A DNA stretch of 64,000 nucleotides from Arthrobacter sp. H16F315 (GCF_024124825.1 NZ_JAMXSS010000002.1:496001-560000), one strand, 5' to 3'; shown: positions 9,180 to 18,000, counted from the first letter of the stretch. Notes: a model not told the origin generated them from the sequence alone. A program made the numbers and translations.

Positions 9180-9605
9180 TCAGTGACCGAACCGCGGCGC
9201 TTCCTGCGCCGGGCAGGCGTTCATCACCACGTCCAGTCCTGCCGCTTTGGCACGGGCGGCGGCGGCCTCGTCGATCACGCCCAGCTGCAGCCAGACGGCC
9301 CTCGCGCCGGCGGCGATCGCTTCGTCCACTACGGCTCCGACCCGCTGCGAATTCACAAAGCAGTCCACAACGTCAAGGGCCTGGCCGGACGTCGGGATGT
9401 CCGCCAGCCTGGCGTAGCCGGTCTCACCGTGGACGGCCTCCCCGGGCAGGTTTACCGGGACGATCTCCATCCCGAGACTGTCACGGATAAACAGGGACGT
9501 CTGATATGCCGCCCGCCATTGATTCGTCGACAGTCCGACGATGGCCCAGCGCCCCTTCTCGCGCAGGAGCCGTTCGATGACTGCGGGGTCGTTCACATGG
9601 GTCAT
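9180..9605 (-). CDS. CoA-binding domain protein (CoA_binding_2)
   Basis: A 141-residue Rossmann-like CoA-binding domain protein. The nucleotide-binding segment WAIVGLSTNQWRAAY is near the N-terminus, VPVNLPGE follows, and the C-terminal signature is AVWLQLGVIDEAAAARAKAAGLDVVMNA (residues about 103-130) with the family Cys in NACP. Function is uncharacterised beyond CoA or nucleotide binding. It is divergent from the S-box operon, and a paralogue ends that operon at 17.4 kb. The start ATG at 9605 has no strong ribosome-binding site. Confidence 0.85.
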   Translation of the reverse strand: MTHVNDPAVIERLLREKGRWAIVGLSTNQWRAAYQTSLFIRDSLGMEIVPVNLPGEAVHGETGYARLADIPTSGQALDVVDCFVNSQRVGAVVDEAIAAGARAVWLQLGVIDEAAAARAKAAGLDVVMNACPAQEAPRFGH

Positions 9606-9729
9606 CTACCCAGCCTAGGCCCGCGCGCGGCCACCCCGCGCGGGGCTACGGCACCCCGGCGCAGCGTTTCGAATAATCTACGGAAGCACCCGCCCAAGCC
9701 ATCAGGTTTCCGAATATTACGTTGCTGAT

Positions 9730-9758
9730 TTGGGCAAAACCGGCAATTCCGTTTTAGT
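9730..9758 (+). promoter_or_regulatory. candidate sigma-70 promoter of the first S-box operon
   Basis: TTGGGC (9730-9735), a 17-bp spacer, then TTTAGT (9753-9758), with the riboswitch RNA beginning a few bases later at about 9762. The second S-box at 21.7 kb is preceded at the same distance by TTGCGC-N17-TTAAGT. That shared layout is the main support; the individual hexamers are weak. Confidence 0.4.
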
Positions 9759-9761
9759 AGA

Positions 9762-9936
9762 AGGTGACCATCCCGAGCGGCCGAGAGACCTGGATCGATG
9801 AAGCCGCAGCAACCCTGGTCGCCGGAGTTCCTCCCTTGGCTCCGGCGATAACAAGGTAAGAGCCGCGGGAACGGCCGGATTGACCATCCGGCCGAGCGGC
9901 TCCTTCCGTAGGGTGCTACTGCCAGGACCGATGGAG
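9762..9936 (+). promoter_or_regulatory. SAM-I (S-box) riboswitch upstream of the organosulfur operon
   Basis: Conserved S-box elements appear in order: ccatc (9768-9772) forming P1 with gatgg (9930-9934), gagcggccgagagacctgg, then gatgaagccgcagcaacc and, near the 3' end, ggtgctactgccaggacc. These match the SAM-I junction (CGCAGCAACC...GGTGCTA). Binding of S-adenosylmethionine should lower expression of the genes that follow. The P1 3' strand runs into the ribosome-binding GGAG (9933-9936) of the ABC ATPase, so translational masking is a plausible mechanism. The middle region is long and contains an extra perfect 9-bp hairpin (9873-9895) with a ttgac-type loop. Confidence 0.9.
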
Positions 9937-9942
9937 TGCCCC

Positions 9943-10800
9943 ATGACTACTGCCCTGTCCGCCCCCGCCCCGGCGACGTCCTACGACGCCGCCCGAGCCG
10001 CCCGCCGCACCCCGGCATTGCCGGTTGCCTTCCGATCACTGCGCCGCACCTTCGGAGCCGGCGCCGCGGCGCACACCGTCCTGCGCGACGTCAACTTCGA
10101 AATCCGGGCCGGCGAAGTCCTCGCGATCCTCGGCACCTCCGGGTGCGGAAAGTCCACGCTGCTCCGGGCCGCCGCCGGGCTCGACTCCCCCACCGCCGGC
10201 AGTGTTGAGATCGACGGCACACCCGTCCAGGGCATCGACTCCCGCTGCGCTTTCGCCTTTCAGGAACCGCGCCTCCTGCCGTGGCATACCCTGCAAGCCA
10301 ACATCGCGATCGGCCTGCCCGCAGGCATCAGCGCCAGGGACGGAAAGGCTAAGGTGGCCCGGCTGCTTGAACTTGTGGGCCTCAAGGAGTTCGCCAAGCA
10401 CCGGCCCCGCGAAGTATCCGGCGGCATGGCCCAGCGCGCATCCCTGGCCCGCGCGCTCGCCCGCAACCCCGGTGTCCTGCTGCTGGATGAACCGTTCGGG
10501 GCACTCGACGCGCTCACCCGGATCAAGATGCAGGACCTGCTGCTGGAGATCCACCGAGTCGAGCCCACCACTGTGCTGCTTGTGACCCATGACGTCGACG
10601 AGGCCCTCCAGCTTGCCGACCGCATCATCGTCCTGGGCAAAGAAAGCGGGCCTGGTTCCGGATCCGCCGCGGCCGTGACCGGCGCGACGATCGTTCGCAG
10701 CGCTGTGGTGCCCGGCGCGCGGCCCCGGGGCCGCGGTTCCGTGGAACTGGCCAGCCTGCGGACCTCGCTCCTTCAGTCCCTCGGCGTCGGCGGCCATTAG
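9943..10800 (+). CDS. ABC transporter ATP-binding protein, sulfonate/nitrate/taurine type
   Basis: ATPase of an SsuB/TauB-like importer, 285 residues. The ATG at 9943 is chosen because GGAG lies at 9933-9936; upstream in-frame starts (9931 and a TTG at 9880) fall inside the riboswitch. Walker A is GTSGCGKST (64-72), the signature is SGGMAQRAS and Walker B is LLLDEPFGALDA, followed by VTHDVDEAL with the switch His. The C-terminal tail of about 50 residues is Gly/Ala-rich. It is the first gene under the S-box and is followed by the binding protein and permease. Substrate is inferred from the neighbouring sfnG-like gene as an organosulfur compound (alkanesulfonate or similar), not proven. Confidence 0.93.
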   Translation: MTTALSAPAPATSYDAARAARRTPALPVAFRSLRRTFGAGAAAHTVLRDVNFEIRAGEVLAILGTSGCGKSTLLRAAAGLDSPTAGSVEIDGTPVQGIDSRCAFAFQEPRLLPWHTLQANIAIGLPAGISARDGKAKVARLLELVGLKEFAKHRPREVSGGMAQRASLARALARNPGVLLLDEPFGALDALTRIKMQDLLLEIHRVEPTTVLLVTHDVDEALQLADRIIVLGKESGPGSGSAAAVTGATIVRSAVVPGARPRGRGSVELASLRTSLLQSLGVGGH

Positions 10801-10939
10801 CAGCCCGCCGGCGCCCGAACGCCGGCCCGAATGCCGCTGACCGGCCCGCGCCGCCTCCTGTTACACCGCGAGTTTTTGCTCCGGCACTTCCCATCCACGT
10901 TGCTTCACTTCCGCATTTTTCACTTCCCAGAGGATCGCC

Positions 10940-11977
10940 ATGTCATTCGCCCGCACAACCACCCGCCGTTCAGTAGTGGCGGCCCTCGCCGCCTCCGCCG
11001 CCCTTGCTCTTACCGGCTGCGTTGCGGGCGAAGGATCCTCCGTGGCCCCCGCCGCCGCAGTCTCGGGCGGCACGCTTAATATCGACTTCGCCACCTACAA
11101 CCCGCTGAGCCTGGTCATCAAAAAGAAGGGCTGGCTCGAGGCCGCACTCAAGGACCAGGGTGTCACCGTGAACTGGGTCCAGTCCGCGGGCTCCAATAAG
11201 GCGAACGAGGCGCTGCGTTCCGGCGCGATCGACGTCGGTTCCACGGCCGGATCTGCCGCGCTGCTGGCCCGTGCCAACGGTTCCCCGATCAAGACGATCG
11301 ACATCTACTCGCAGCCCGAATGGTCCGCGCTCGTCACGGGGCCCTCCTCCGGGATCGCCACGGTGGCCGACCTCAGGGGCAAGTCCGTTGCCGCGACCAA
11401 GGGTACCGACCCGTACTTCTTCCTCCTGCAGTCCCTCGCCGAAGCCGGACTTTCGGCCAAGGACGTCACCGTGCAGAACCTGCAGCACGCGGACGGACGC
11501 ACCGCACTGGAGAACGGCGCCGTGGATGCCTGGGCCGGCCTCGATCCGATTATGGCCGGCGCCGAGAAGAACGGTGCAAAGCTGTTCTACCGAAACGTGT
11601 CCTTCAACAGCTACGGCTTCCTGAACGCGAACGAGTCGTTCCTGGCCGCTAAGCCGAAGCAGGCGCAGGCCGTCGTTAATGCCTACGAGAAGGCCCGGGC
11701 CTGGGCCGCGGCGAATCCGGACGAGACCGCGCAGATCCTCGCCGACGTCGCGGGCCTCGACGTCGCCATCGCCAAAACCGTGATCCTGGAGCGCAGCAAC
11801 CTCGCCGTCGACCCCGCGCCGGGTGAGGCCCAGCGCAAGGTCCTGGCCAAGATCGGCCCCACTTTCGTTGAGACCGGGGATGTCACCGGCCAGGACAAAA
11901 TCGACACGGCATTGTCGACTCTTCTTGATGACTCGCTGGTGAAGAAGGCGGATGCATCCGCGATCAGGGATTCCTGA
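10940..11977 (+). CDS. ABC transporter substrate-binding lipoprotein, SsuA-like
   Basis: Periplasmic-binding-protein-like lipoprotein, 345 residues, with a signal peptide and lipobox LTGC (lipidated Cys27), so it is tethered outside the membrane. The mature domain begins GGTLNIDFATYNPLS and carries the SsuA/TauA-like pattern EALRSGAIDVGSTAGSAALLA and VADLRGKSVAATKGTDPYFFL. Such proteins bind aliphatic sulfonates, taurine or related small anions. A 139-bp gap separates it from the ATPase gene and holds no recognisable gene. It shares one base with the permease start (TGATG). Ligand is inferred. Confidence 0.92.
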   Translation: MSFARTTTRRSVVAALAASAALALTGCVAGEGSSVAPAAAVSGGTLNIDFATYNPLSLVIKKKGWLEAALKDQGVTVNWVQSAGSNKANEALRSGAIDVGSTAGSAALLARANGSPIKTIDIYSQPEWSALVTGPSSGIATVADLRGKSVAATKGTDPYFFLLQSLAEAGLSAKDVTVQNLQHADGRTALENGAVDAWAGLDPIMAGAEKNGAKLFYRNVSFNSYGFLNANESFLAAKPKQAQAVVNAYEKARAWAAANPDETAQILADVAGLDVAIAKTVILERSNLAVDPAPGEAQRKVLAKIGPTFVETGDVTGQDKIDTALSTLLDDSLVKKADASAIRDS

Positions 11978-12888
11978 TGACAAACCACCGGAATTCGCCG
12001 GGCACCGGCACCAGCGTTGTCGACGGGCGCACTGCAGCCGTCCCCGCACCTCCAGCAGACGCTGCCCGGCCGGCCTCCCCTGGTTCGCGTGCTGGCGGCT
12101 CCCCGGCGAACGGATGGTTCCCCGCCGGGATCCTGGCCAGCCGTTGGGCGCGTCTGCTCCTTGGATTGGTCTTTCCCGCGGCGGTTCTGGCCGCCTGGCA
12201 GGTCTCCACGGCTGCCGGGGTCTTCAGCGTTGTCCAGCTCCCGCCGCCGGAGATGGTGCTGGAGGCAGGCCTTGACCTGCTCCAGCGCGGGCAACTCGGC
12301 CAGCACATCGCGATCTCCACCCAGCGCGTGCTGATCGGCTTTGCTGCCGGCGCGGCCCTTGGCCTGGTGTTCGGGTCACTGGTAGGACTGTCCAAAGTCG
12401 CCGACTCCCTACTGGCGCCGACCATCGGGGCCCTCCGCGCCGTCCCCTCCCTCGCGTGGGTACCGCTGCTTATCCTCTGGATGAAAATCGGCGAGGATTC
12501 CAAGATCACCCTGATCCTGATCGGCGCCTTTTTCCCCGTCTTTACGACCGTCTCCCTGGCGCTGCGGCACGTGGACCGCAACCTGGTGGAAGCCGCGCGC
12601 GCCTTCGGCCTCAACGGGGTGAAGCTGCTGACCACCGTCCAGCTTCCGGCAGTGGTTCCGGCAGTGTTCTCCGGACTCCGGCTCGCGCTGGCCCAAGCCT
12701 GGCTGTTCCTGGTGGCCGCCGAACTCATCGCGTCCTCGATGGGGCTTGGCTTCCTGCTCACGGATTCGCAGAACAACGGCCGCACGGACCGGCTCCTGCT
12801 CGCCATCGTGCTGCTGGCCGTGATCGGCAAGATCACCGACGCCCTGCTGGGCCTGGCCGAGAAATGGGCGGTGAACCGTTGGGCATAA
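11977..12888 (+). CDS. ABC transporter permease, SsuC/TauC-like
   Basis: Inner-membrane permease, 303 residues. An unusual Pro/Ala-rich cytoplasmic N-terminus of about 50 residues precedes the first membrane helix (LLLGLVFPAAVLAAW). A set of about six helices follows, and the conserved ATPase-contacting EAA loop is RNLVEAARAFGLNGVKLL near residue 190-207. Start overlaps the binding-protein stop; the end overlaps the ligase gene by about 25 bases, indicating a tightly packed operon. Confidence 0.92.
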   Translation: MTNHRNSPGTGTSVVDGRTAAVPAPPADAARPASPGSRAGGSPANGWFPAGILASRWARLLLGLVFPAAVLAAWQVSTAAGVFSVVQLPPPEMVLEAGLDLLQRGQLGQHIAISTQRVLIGFAAGAALGLVFGSLVGLSKVADSLLAPTIGALRAVPSLAWVPLLILWMKIGEDSKITLILIGAFFPVFTTVSLALRHVDRNLVEAARAFGLNGVKLLTTVQLPAVVPAVFSGLRLALAQAWLFLVAAELIASSMGLGFLLTDSQNNGRTDRLLLAIVLLAVIGKITDALLGLAEKWAVNRWA

Positions 12889-14858
12889 CCACCGAAACGG
12901 CACCGGCGGGTTTCCCGGTCACAGAACAAGAGCGCCTCTCCTTCTGGGAGGCAGCTGCCCTCCGGCTCGACTGGGAGGAGGTGCCTGGGCAGGCCAGGCC
13001 CTGGCACACCACCCACCGCTGGATCCCGGCAGACGGAGCTGCCGGCACCGGCCCGGGAATCACCTGGTTTGAGGGCGGAAGGCTCAACGTCGCATCCAAC
13101 TGCGTCGACCGCCATGTAGCGGCGGGACGCGGGGACAAGGTGGCGTTGCACTTCGAGGGCGAACGCGGGGACCGGCGCACCATCAGCTACGCCGAACTGC
13201 AGCGCGAGGTCTGCCGGGCTGCCAACGCCCTGCTTGCCCTGGGTATCGGCAAGGGCGACCGCGTGGTCATCTATCTCCCGGTCATCCCCGAAACCATCAT
13301 CATCACCTTGGCCGTGGCACGCATCGGCGCCGTCCACTCGCTGGTTTTTGGCGGTTTCTCCGCCGAAGCACTCAAATTCCGGGTAGAGGACACCGGTGCG
13401 AAGCTGCTGGTCACCACCGACGGCCAGTTCCGCCGCGGCGAGGCCGTGCCGGTCAAGGGCAATGCGGACGCCGCCGTGGCCGGCAACAATGCGATCGAGC
13501 ATGTCCTGGTAGTCAACCGAACCACCACGCCGGAGCTTCTGGCGACCGTCCCGATGACCGAGGGCCGCGACGTGTGGTGGCATAACGCCGTCGGGCGGGC
13601 CTCCGAGGTCCACGAAGCCGAAGTGTTCGACGCCGAAACGCCGTTGTTTATTATGTACACCTCCGGGACCACGGGAAAGCCCAAGGGCCTGGTGCACACC
13701 TCCGGCGGCTACCTGACACAGGCGTCCTGGAGCTTCGAGCACCTCTTTAGCAATCCGGACCCCGCAGTCCGCGACCGGGACGTTCACTGGTGCACGGCTG
13801 ACCTCGCCTGGGTCACCGCCCACACCTATGAGCTTTACGGTCCGCTCTCCAACGGAGTCACCCAGGTCATTTTCGAGGGCACCCCCAACACTCCGCATCC
13901 GGGCCGGCACTTGGAAATCATTGAGCGCTACGGCGTGACGCAGTACTACACCGCTCCCACCCTGGTCCGTTCGCTGATGGGCTGGTTCCCCGACGGCGTC
14001 CCGGCCAGCTACGACCTGTCCTCCATCCGCCTGCTCGGCACCGTCGGTGAGGCCGTCAACCCGGAAGCATGGCGTTGGTTCCGGCAGAACATCGGTGCCG
14101 GAACCGCACCGGTCGTTGACACCTGGTGGCAGTCCGAAACCGGCGCCACCATTCTCTCCCCCGCCCCAACCGACGCCGGCTTTAAGCCCGGCTGTGCCGC
14201 CCGGCCCCTGCCCGGCGTCAGCACCCGGATCGTGGACGACGCCGGCGACACTGTGCCGCCCGGCGTCCAGGGCTTCATTGTGGTGGACGCTCCGGGTCCC
14301 GCCATCGCCCGGACCGTCTGGGGGAACCCGCAGCGCTACTACGATTCGTACTGGCGCCAGTACGCGGCGCAGGGGTGGTTCCTCGCGGGGGACGGTGCCA
14401 AATACGACGACGACGGCGACATCTGGATCCTCGGACGGGTGGACGACACCCTCAACGTCTCCGGACACCTGCTCTCCACGATCGAGATCGAATCAGCCCT
14501 CGTCGCACACCCGGACGTGATGGAAGCCGGCGTCTGCCCCGTCGCGGATCCGAAGACCGGCCACGCAATCGTCGCGTTCGTCGTTCTGAGGGAAGCGGCG
14601 GCTGCCGAGTACATCGCGTCCGAACTGAAGGCGCACGTTGCGACTCAGATCGGGCCGATCGCTAAGCCGCGCGACGTCGTTGTGGTTGCCGATGTGCCCA
14701 AGACCCGCAGCGGCAAGATCATGCGCCGGCTCCTGACCCAGCTATTCGAAGGCACCACGCTCGGCGACACCACGTCCTTGCAGAACGAACCGTCGATCGC
14801 CGGCATCCAGACCGTCTTGCGCGAACGCACAACCACCCCTGAAATACCCCAGAAGTAA
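12864..14858 (+). CDS. acetyl-CoA synthetase-like AMP-forming acyl-CoA ligase
   Basis: ANL-superfamily ligase, 664 residues, which activates a carboxylate with ATP and CoA. I take the ATG at 12864, inside the end of the permease gene; a TTG at 12879 is the alternative. Seen: N-terminal ACAS-type region (WFEGGRLNVASNCVDRH), P-loop-like YTSGTTGKPKGL, DTWWQSETG and the C-terminal catalytic Lys in TRSGKIMRR. The Trp pair in DTWWQSETG is typical of acetyl/propionyl-CoA synthetases and implies a short acyl substrate. Its place between a sulfonate-type transporter and sfnG is unusual; perhaps it activates a short-chain acid released from the sulfur compound, but this is inference. Confidence 0.85.
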   Translation: MGGEPLGITTETAPAGFPVTEQERLSFWEAAALRLDWEEVPGQARPWHTTHRWIPADGAAGTGPGITWFEGGRLNVASNCVDRHVAAGRGDKVALHFEGERGDRRTISYAELQREVCRAANALLALGIGKGDRVVIYLPVIPETIIITLAVARIGAVHSLVFGGFSAEALKFRVEDTGAKLLVTTDGQFRRGEAVPVKGNADAAVAGNNAIEHVLVVNRTTTPELLATVPMTEGRDVWWHNAVGRASEVHEAEVFDAETPLFIMYTSGTTGKPKGLVHTSGGYLTQASWSFEHLFSNPDPAVRDRDVHWCTADLAWVTAHTYELYGPLSNGVTQVIFEGTPNTPHPGRHLEIIERYGVTQYYTAPTLVRSLMGWFPDGVPASYDLSSIRLLGTVGEAVNPEAWRWFRQNIGAGTAPVVDTWWQSETGATILSPAPTDAGFKPGCAARPLPGVSTRIVDDAGDTVPPGVQGFIVVDAPGPAIARTVWGNPQRYYDSYWRQYAAQGWFLAGDGAKYDDDGDIWILGRVDDTLNVSGHLLSTIEIESALVAHPDVMEAGVCPVADPKTGHAIVAFVVLREAAAAEYIASELKAHVATQIGPIAKPRDVVVVADVPKTRSGKIMRRLLTQLFEGTTLGDTTSLQNEPSIAGIQTVLRERTTTPEIPQK

Positions 14859-14866
14859 GGAACACC

Positions 14867-16096
14867 ATGACTGACATCAGCAATGTGGCCCGTCTATCCG
14901 AACCGCTCAAGTTCGCCTACTGGGTTCCGAATGTCTCCGGCGGCCTCGTCGTTTCCACTATCGAACAGCGCACCGGCTGGGACTTCGAGTACAACAAGAA
15001 GCTGGCCCGGATCGCGGAGAATTCCGGCTTCGAATACGCCCTGACCCAGACGCGCTATGCCGCCTCCTACGGCGCGGACAAACAGCACGAGGCCACCTCC
15101 TTCAGCCTCGCGCTGCTGGCGGCCACCGAGCGGCTCAAGGTAATCTCTGCCGTCCACCCGGGCATGTGGCACCCCGGCGTACTCGCCAAATTCATCATCA
15201 CCGCGGACCATATCTCCAACGGCCGGGCCGCCGTGAACATCGTTTCCGGCTGGCTTAAGGCGGAGTTCGAGAACTTCGGCCTGGACTGGCTAGAACACGA
15301 CGAACGCTACGTCCGCACCGAGGAGTTCATCCGCGTCCTCCGCGGACTCTGGACCGAGCAGGAGTACAGCCAGTCCGGAAAGTATTACAACATCAACGGC
15401 TTCACCCTGAATCCGGCCCCGGTGGACGTGCCAGGCCGGGCACACCCGGAGATCTTCTTCGGCGGAAACTCCACTGCTGCGCAGGCCACGGCAGGCCGGG
15501 TCGCCGACTGGTACTTCTCCAACGGCAAGGACCTGGAAGGCTTCAAGGAGAACATCGCCGGCGTCGTGGCTTCCGCGGCAGAAAGCGGACGCGGGACCGC
15601 ACCCAAGACCGGCGCCACCCAGCCCGCGCTCGCCGCCCCGCGCTTTGGCCTGAACGGATTCGTGATCGCCCGCGATTCCGAACGGGAAGCCCGCGACACC
15701 CTCCGCGAGATCGTCGAGAAGGCGCACAAGCCCGCCGTCGAAGGTTTCCGCGACGCTGTCCAGGAGGCCGGCGCGTCCACAAAGGACGGCAAAGGCATGT
15801 GGGCCGACTCGAGCTTCGAGGACCTGGTCCAATACAACGACGGCTTCAAAACCCAGCTGATCGGCACACCGGAGCAGATCGCCGAGCGGATCGTGGAGTA
15901 CAAAAAGATCGGCGTGAACCTGTTCCTCACCGGCTACCTGCACTTCCAGGAGGAAGTCGCCGCCTTCGGCCAGGACATCCTGCCGATCGTCCGTGAACTC
16001 GAGGCAGACCTCGCCCGCAGGAACGGCAGCGAACTGGATCTCTCCGGCACACCGGCGGCCTCGGCCACCCCCACCCCCGGGCTGGTGAACGCGTAA
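14867..16096 (+). CDS. sfnG: SfnG-like FMNH2-dependent dimethylsulfone monooxygenase (LLM family)
   Basis: Luciferase-like flavin monooxygenase of 409 residues. The N-terminal block KFAYWVPNVSGGLVVSTIEQ, then AVNIVSGWLKAEF, WLEHDERYVRTEEF, GNSTAAQATAGRVADWYF and FEDLVQYNDGFKTQLIGTP are, from memory of Pseudomonas SfnG, closely similar to dimethylsulfone monooxygenase, which converts dimethylsulfone to methanesulfinate using reduced FMN. The family also contains SsuD alkanesulfonate monooxygenases; the VPNVSGGLV block favours SfnG. A 25-residue Ala/Pro-rich C-terminal extension is extra. RBS AAGGAA precedes the ATG. No flavin reductase gene is seen in the operon. The stop shares one base with metY (TAATG). 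Confidence 0.85.
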   Translation: MTDISNVARLSEPLKFAYWVPNVSGGLVVSTIEQRTGWDFEYNKKLARIAENSGFEYALTQTRYAASYGADKQHEATSFSLALLAATERLKVISAVHPGMWHPGVLAKFIITADHISNGRAAVNIVSGWLKAEFENFGLDWLEHDERYVRTEEFIRVLRGLWTEQEYSQSGKYYNINGFTLNPAPVDVPGRAHPEIFFGGNSTAAQATAGRVADWYFSNGKDLEGFKENIAGVVASAAESGRGTAPKTGATQPALAAPRFGLNGFVIARDSEREARDTLREIVEKAHKPAVEGFRDAVQEAGASTKDGKGMWADSSFEDLVQYNDGFKTQLIGTPEQIAERIVEYKKIGVNLFLTGYLHFQEEVAAFGQDILPIVRELEADLARRNGSELDLSGTPAASATPTPGLVNA

Positions 16097-17420
16097 TGTC
16101 TGACCGCAAATTTGGTTTCCGCACCCGCGCCCTGCATGCCGGGGGCACCCCGATGCCGAGCACGGCGCCCGCGCCGTGCCGATCTACCAGACGACGTCCT
16201 TCGTCTTCAAAGACACCCAGGACGCCGCCAGCCTCTTCGCACTGCAGAAGTACGGCAACATCTACTCCCGGATCGGCAACCCCACCGTCGCCGCGTTCGA
16301 AGAGCGCATCGCCTCCCTCGAGGGCGGTATCGGCGCTGTGGCCACGTCATCGGGTATGGCCGCGGAATTCATCACCTTCGCCGCGCTCACCCAGGCCGGG
16401 GATCACATCGTCGCCGCCGCCCAGCTCTACGGCGGCACGGTGACCCAGCTGGACGTCACCATGCGCCGCTTCGGGGTCGACACCACCTTCGTCCCGGGGA
16501 CCAACCCGGCCGACTACGCCGCGGCAATCCGGGAGAACACAAAAGCGATCTTCGTCGAGGTGGTCGCCAACCCGTCCTCGGAGATCCAGGACCTTGAAGG
16601 GCTGGCAAAGGTCGCGCACGACGCCGGAATCCCGCTCGTCGTCGACGCCACCTTGAGCACGCCGTACCTCGTGCGGCCAATCGAGCACGGGGCTGACATC
16701 GTGATCCATTCCGCCACGAAGTTCCTTGGCGGGCACGGGACCACCCTCGGCGGTGTTGTTGTGGAAAGCGGCCGCTTTAATTGGGGCAACGGCAAGTTCC
16801 CCATGATGACCGAGCCCGTCGCGTCCTACGGCAACGTCTCCTGGTGGGGGAACTTCGGCGAATACGGGTTCCTCACCAAACTGCGCTGCGAGCACCTCCG
16901 CGACATCGGCCCGGCGCTGTCTCCGATGTCGGCCTTCCAGCTGCTGCAGGGGGTGGAAACGCTCCCCCAGCGCCTCGACGAGCATCTGAAGAACGCCCAG
17001 GCCGTGGCGGAATGGCTCGAGGCGGACGAACGGGTGGCCTACGTGAACTTCTCCGGCCTGCCCTCGCACCCGCACTTCGAACGGGCCAGGAAATACTTGC
17101 CGCTGGGGCCGGGCTCGGTGTTTTCCTTCGGCGTCAAGGGCGGCCGGGCCGCGGGGCAGAAGTTCATCGAGTCCCTGCAGCTGGCCTCGCACCTGGCCAA
17201 CGTAGGAGACTCCCGGACCCTGGTCATCCACCCGGGCTCCACCACCCACCAGCAGCTCAGCCCGGAACAGCTCGAATCCGCCGGAGTCCCGGAGGACCTG
17301 GTCCGGATTTCGATCGGCCTCGAGGACCTTGAGGACATCCTGTGGGACCTCGACCAGGCCTTGGATGCGGCCTCGGAAGAGTCCGCACCCGAAGCGCGCA
17401 CGATCGGAGCGCTGCTATGA
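16096..17420 (+). CDS. metY: O-acetylhomoserine sulfhydrylase-like PLP enzyme (apparent frameshift)
   Basis: Cys/Met-metabolism PLP enzyme of the MetY (O-acetylhomoserine aminocarboxypropyltransferase) type, which makes homocysteine from O-acetylhomoserine and sulfide, or methionine from methanethiol. The ATG at 16096 opens MSDRKFGFRTRALHAGGTP; the frame is lost at the CCCC of 16148-16151, and one extra C restores DAEHGARAVPIYQTTSFVF and a 441-residue protein of normal size. PLP Lys209 is in SATKFLGGHG; SRIGNPTVAAFE and WWGNFGEYGFLTKLR are typical of the long MetY class. It lies directly after sfnG and under the same S-box, which fits sulfur assimilation into methionine. I treat the break as a probable sequencing error. 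Confidence 0.88.
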
Positions 17421-17914
17421 GCCGGGAAGAAAGCCGTACCTGGACCGGGCCGTCCGCACCGGAACGGTTCAACCTGCTGCGCAGCGCCAGGTCCATCGCG
17501 ATTGTGGGTGCCTCGGACAAGCCGTCCCGGGCAAGCTATTTTGTGGCCACCTACCTGCAGTCCTCCACCCCGTACAGGCTGTACTTCGTGAACCCGGTGG
17601 TGAAGGAGATCCTGGGCCAGCCGACGTATAGTTCACTCGCGGACCTGCCGGAGAGCCCGGACATCGTGGACGTCTTCCGCAAGCACGATGACCTGCCGGG
17701 AGTCCTGGAGGAGGCCATCGCGGCCGGAGCCGGAACGCTCTGGCTGCAGCTTGGGTCCTGGCACGAGGAAGTCGCGAAGGAAGCCGAAGCCGCCGGGCTC
17801 GACGTCGTGATGGACCGCTGCGTGAAGATTGAGCATGCCCGGTTCCACGGCGGTCTGCATCTGGCCGGCTTCGATACGGGGGTCATTTCCGCCAAGCGGC
17901 AGGTCCTGGCCTAG
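17417..17914 (+). CDS. CoA-binding domain protein (CoA_binding_2), operon paralogue
   Basis: A 165-residue Rossmann-like CoA-binding protein whose ATG overlaps the metY stop (ATGA). Key segments: SIAIVGASDKPSRASYF for nucleotide binding, YFVNPVVKEILG, and the C-terminal signature TLWLQLGSWHEEVAKEAEAAG followed by LDVVMDRCVKIEH. It is a clear paralogue of the protein at 9180-9605 on the other side of the riboswitch. Frequent association of this domain with MetY-type genes is familiar, but the function is unknown. It is the last gene of the S-box operon. Confidence 0.85.
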   Translation: MSREESRTWTGPSAPERFNLLRSARSIAIVGASDKPSRASYFVATYLQSSTPYRLYFVNPVVKEILGQPTYSSLADLPESPDIVDVFRKHDDLPGVLEEAIAAGAGTLWLQLGSWHEEVAKEAEAAGLDVVMDRCVKIEHARFHGGLHLAGFDTGVISAKRQVLA

Positions 17915-17940
17915 CGCTTCCGGCGCGTTCGAATGCCGAA

Positions 17941-18000
17941 CTCGCCGGTAACGTGCGAGCTCGCTGTTGCCCTACGGCGAGCCCGCACGTTACCGGCGAA
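17941..18000 (+). terminator. long-stem terminator hairpin after the S-box operon
   Basis: Left arm 17941-17964 and right arm 17977-18000 pair over 24 positions with two mismatches (22/24), around a 12-nt loop. It lies 27 bp past the last operon gene and just beyond the end of the convergent sigma-partner gene, so it can terminate both. No T-tract is present. Confidence 0.75.

Noticed and set aside
11964..14468. 834-residue open frame on the minus strand opposite the permease and ligase genes
   Set aside because: Antisense shadow produced by high GC third positions; the plus strand encodes recognisable permease and acyl-CoA ligase with all motifs.
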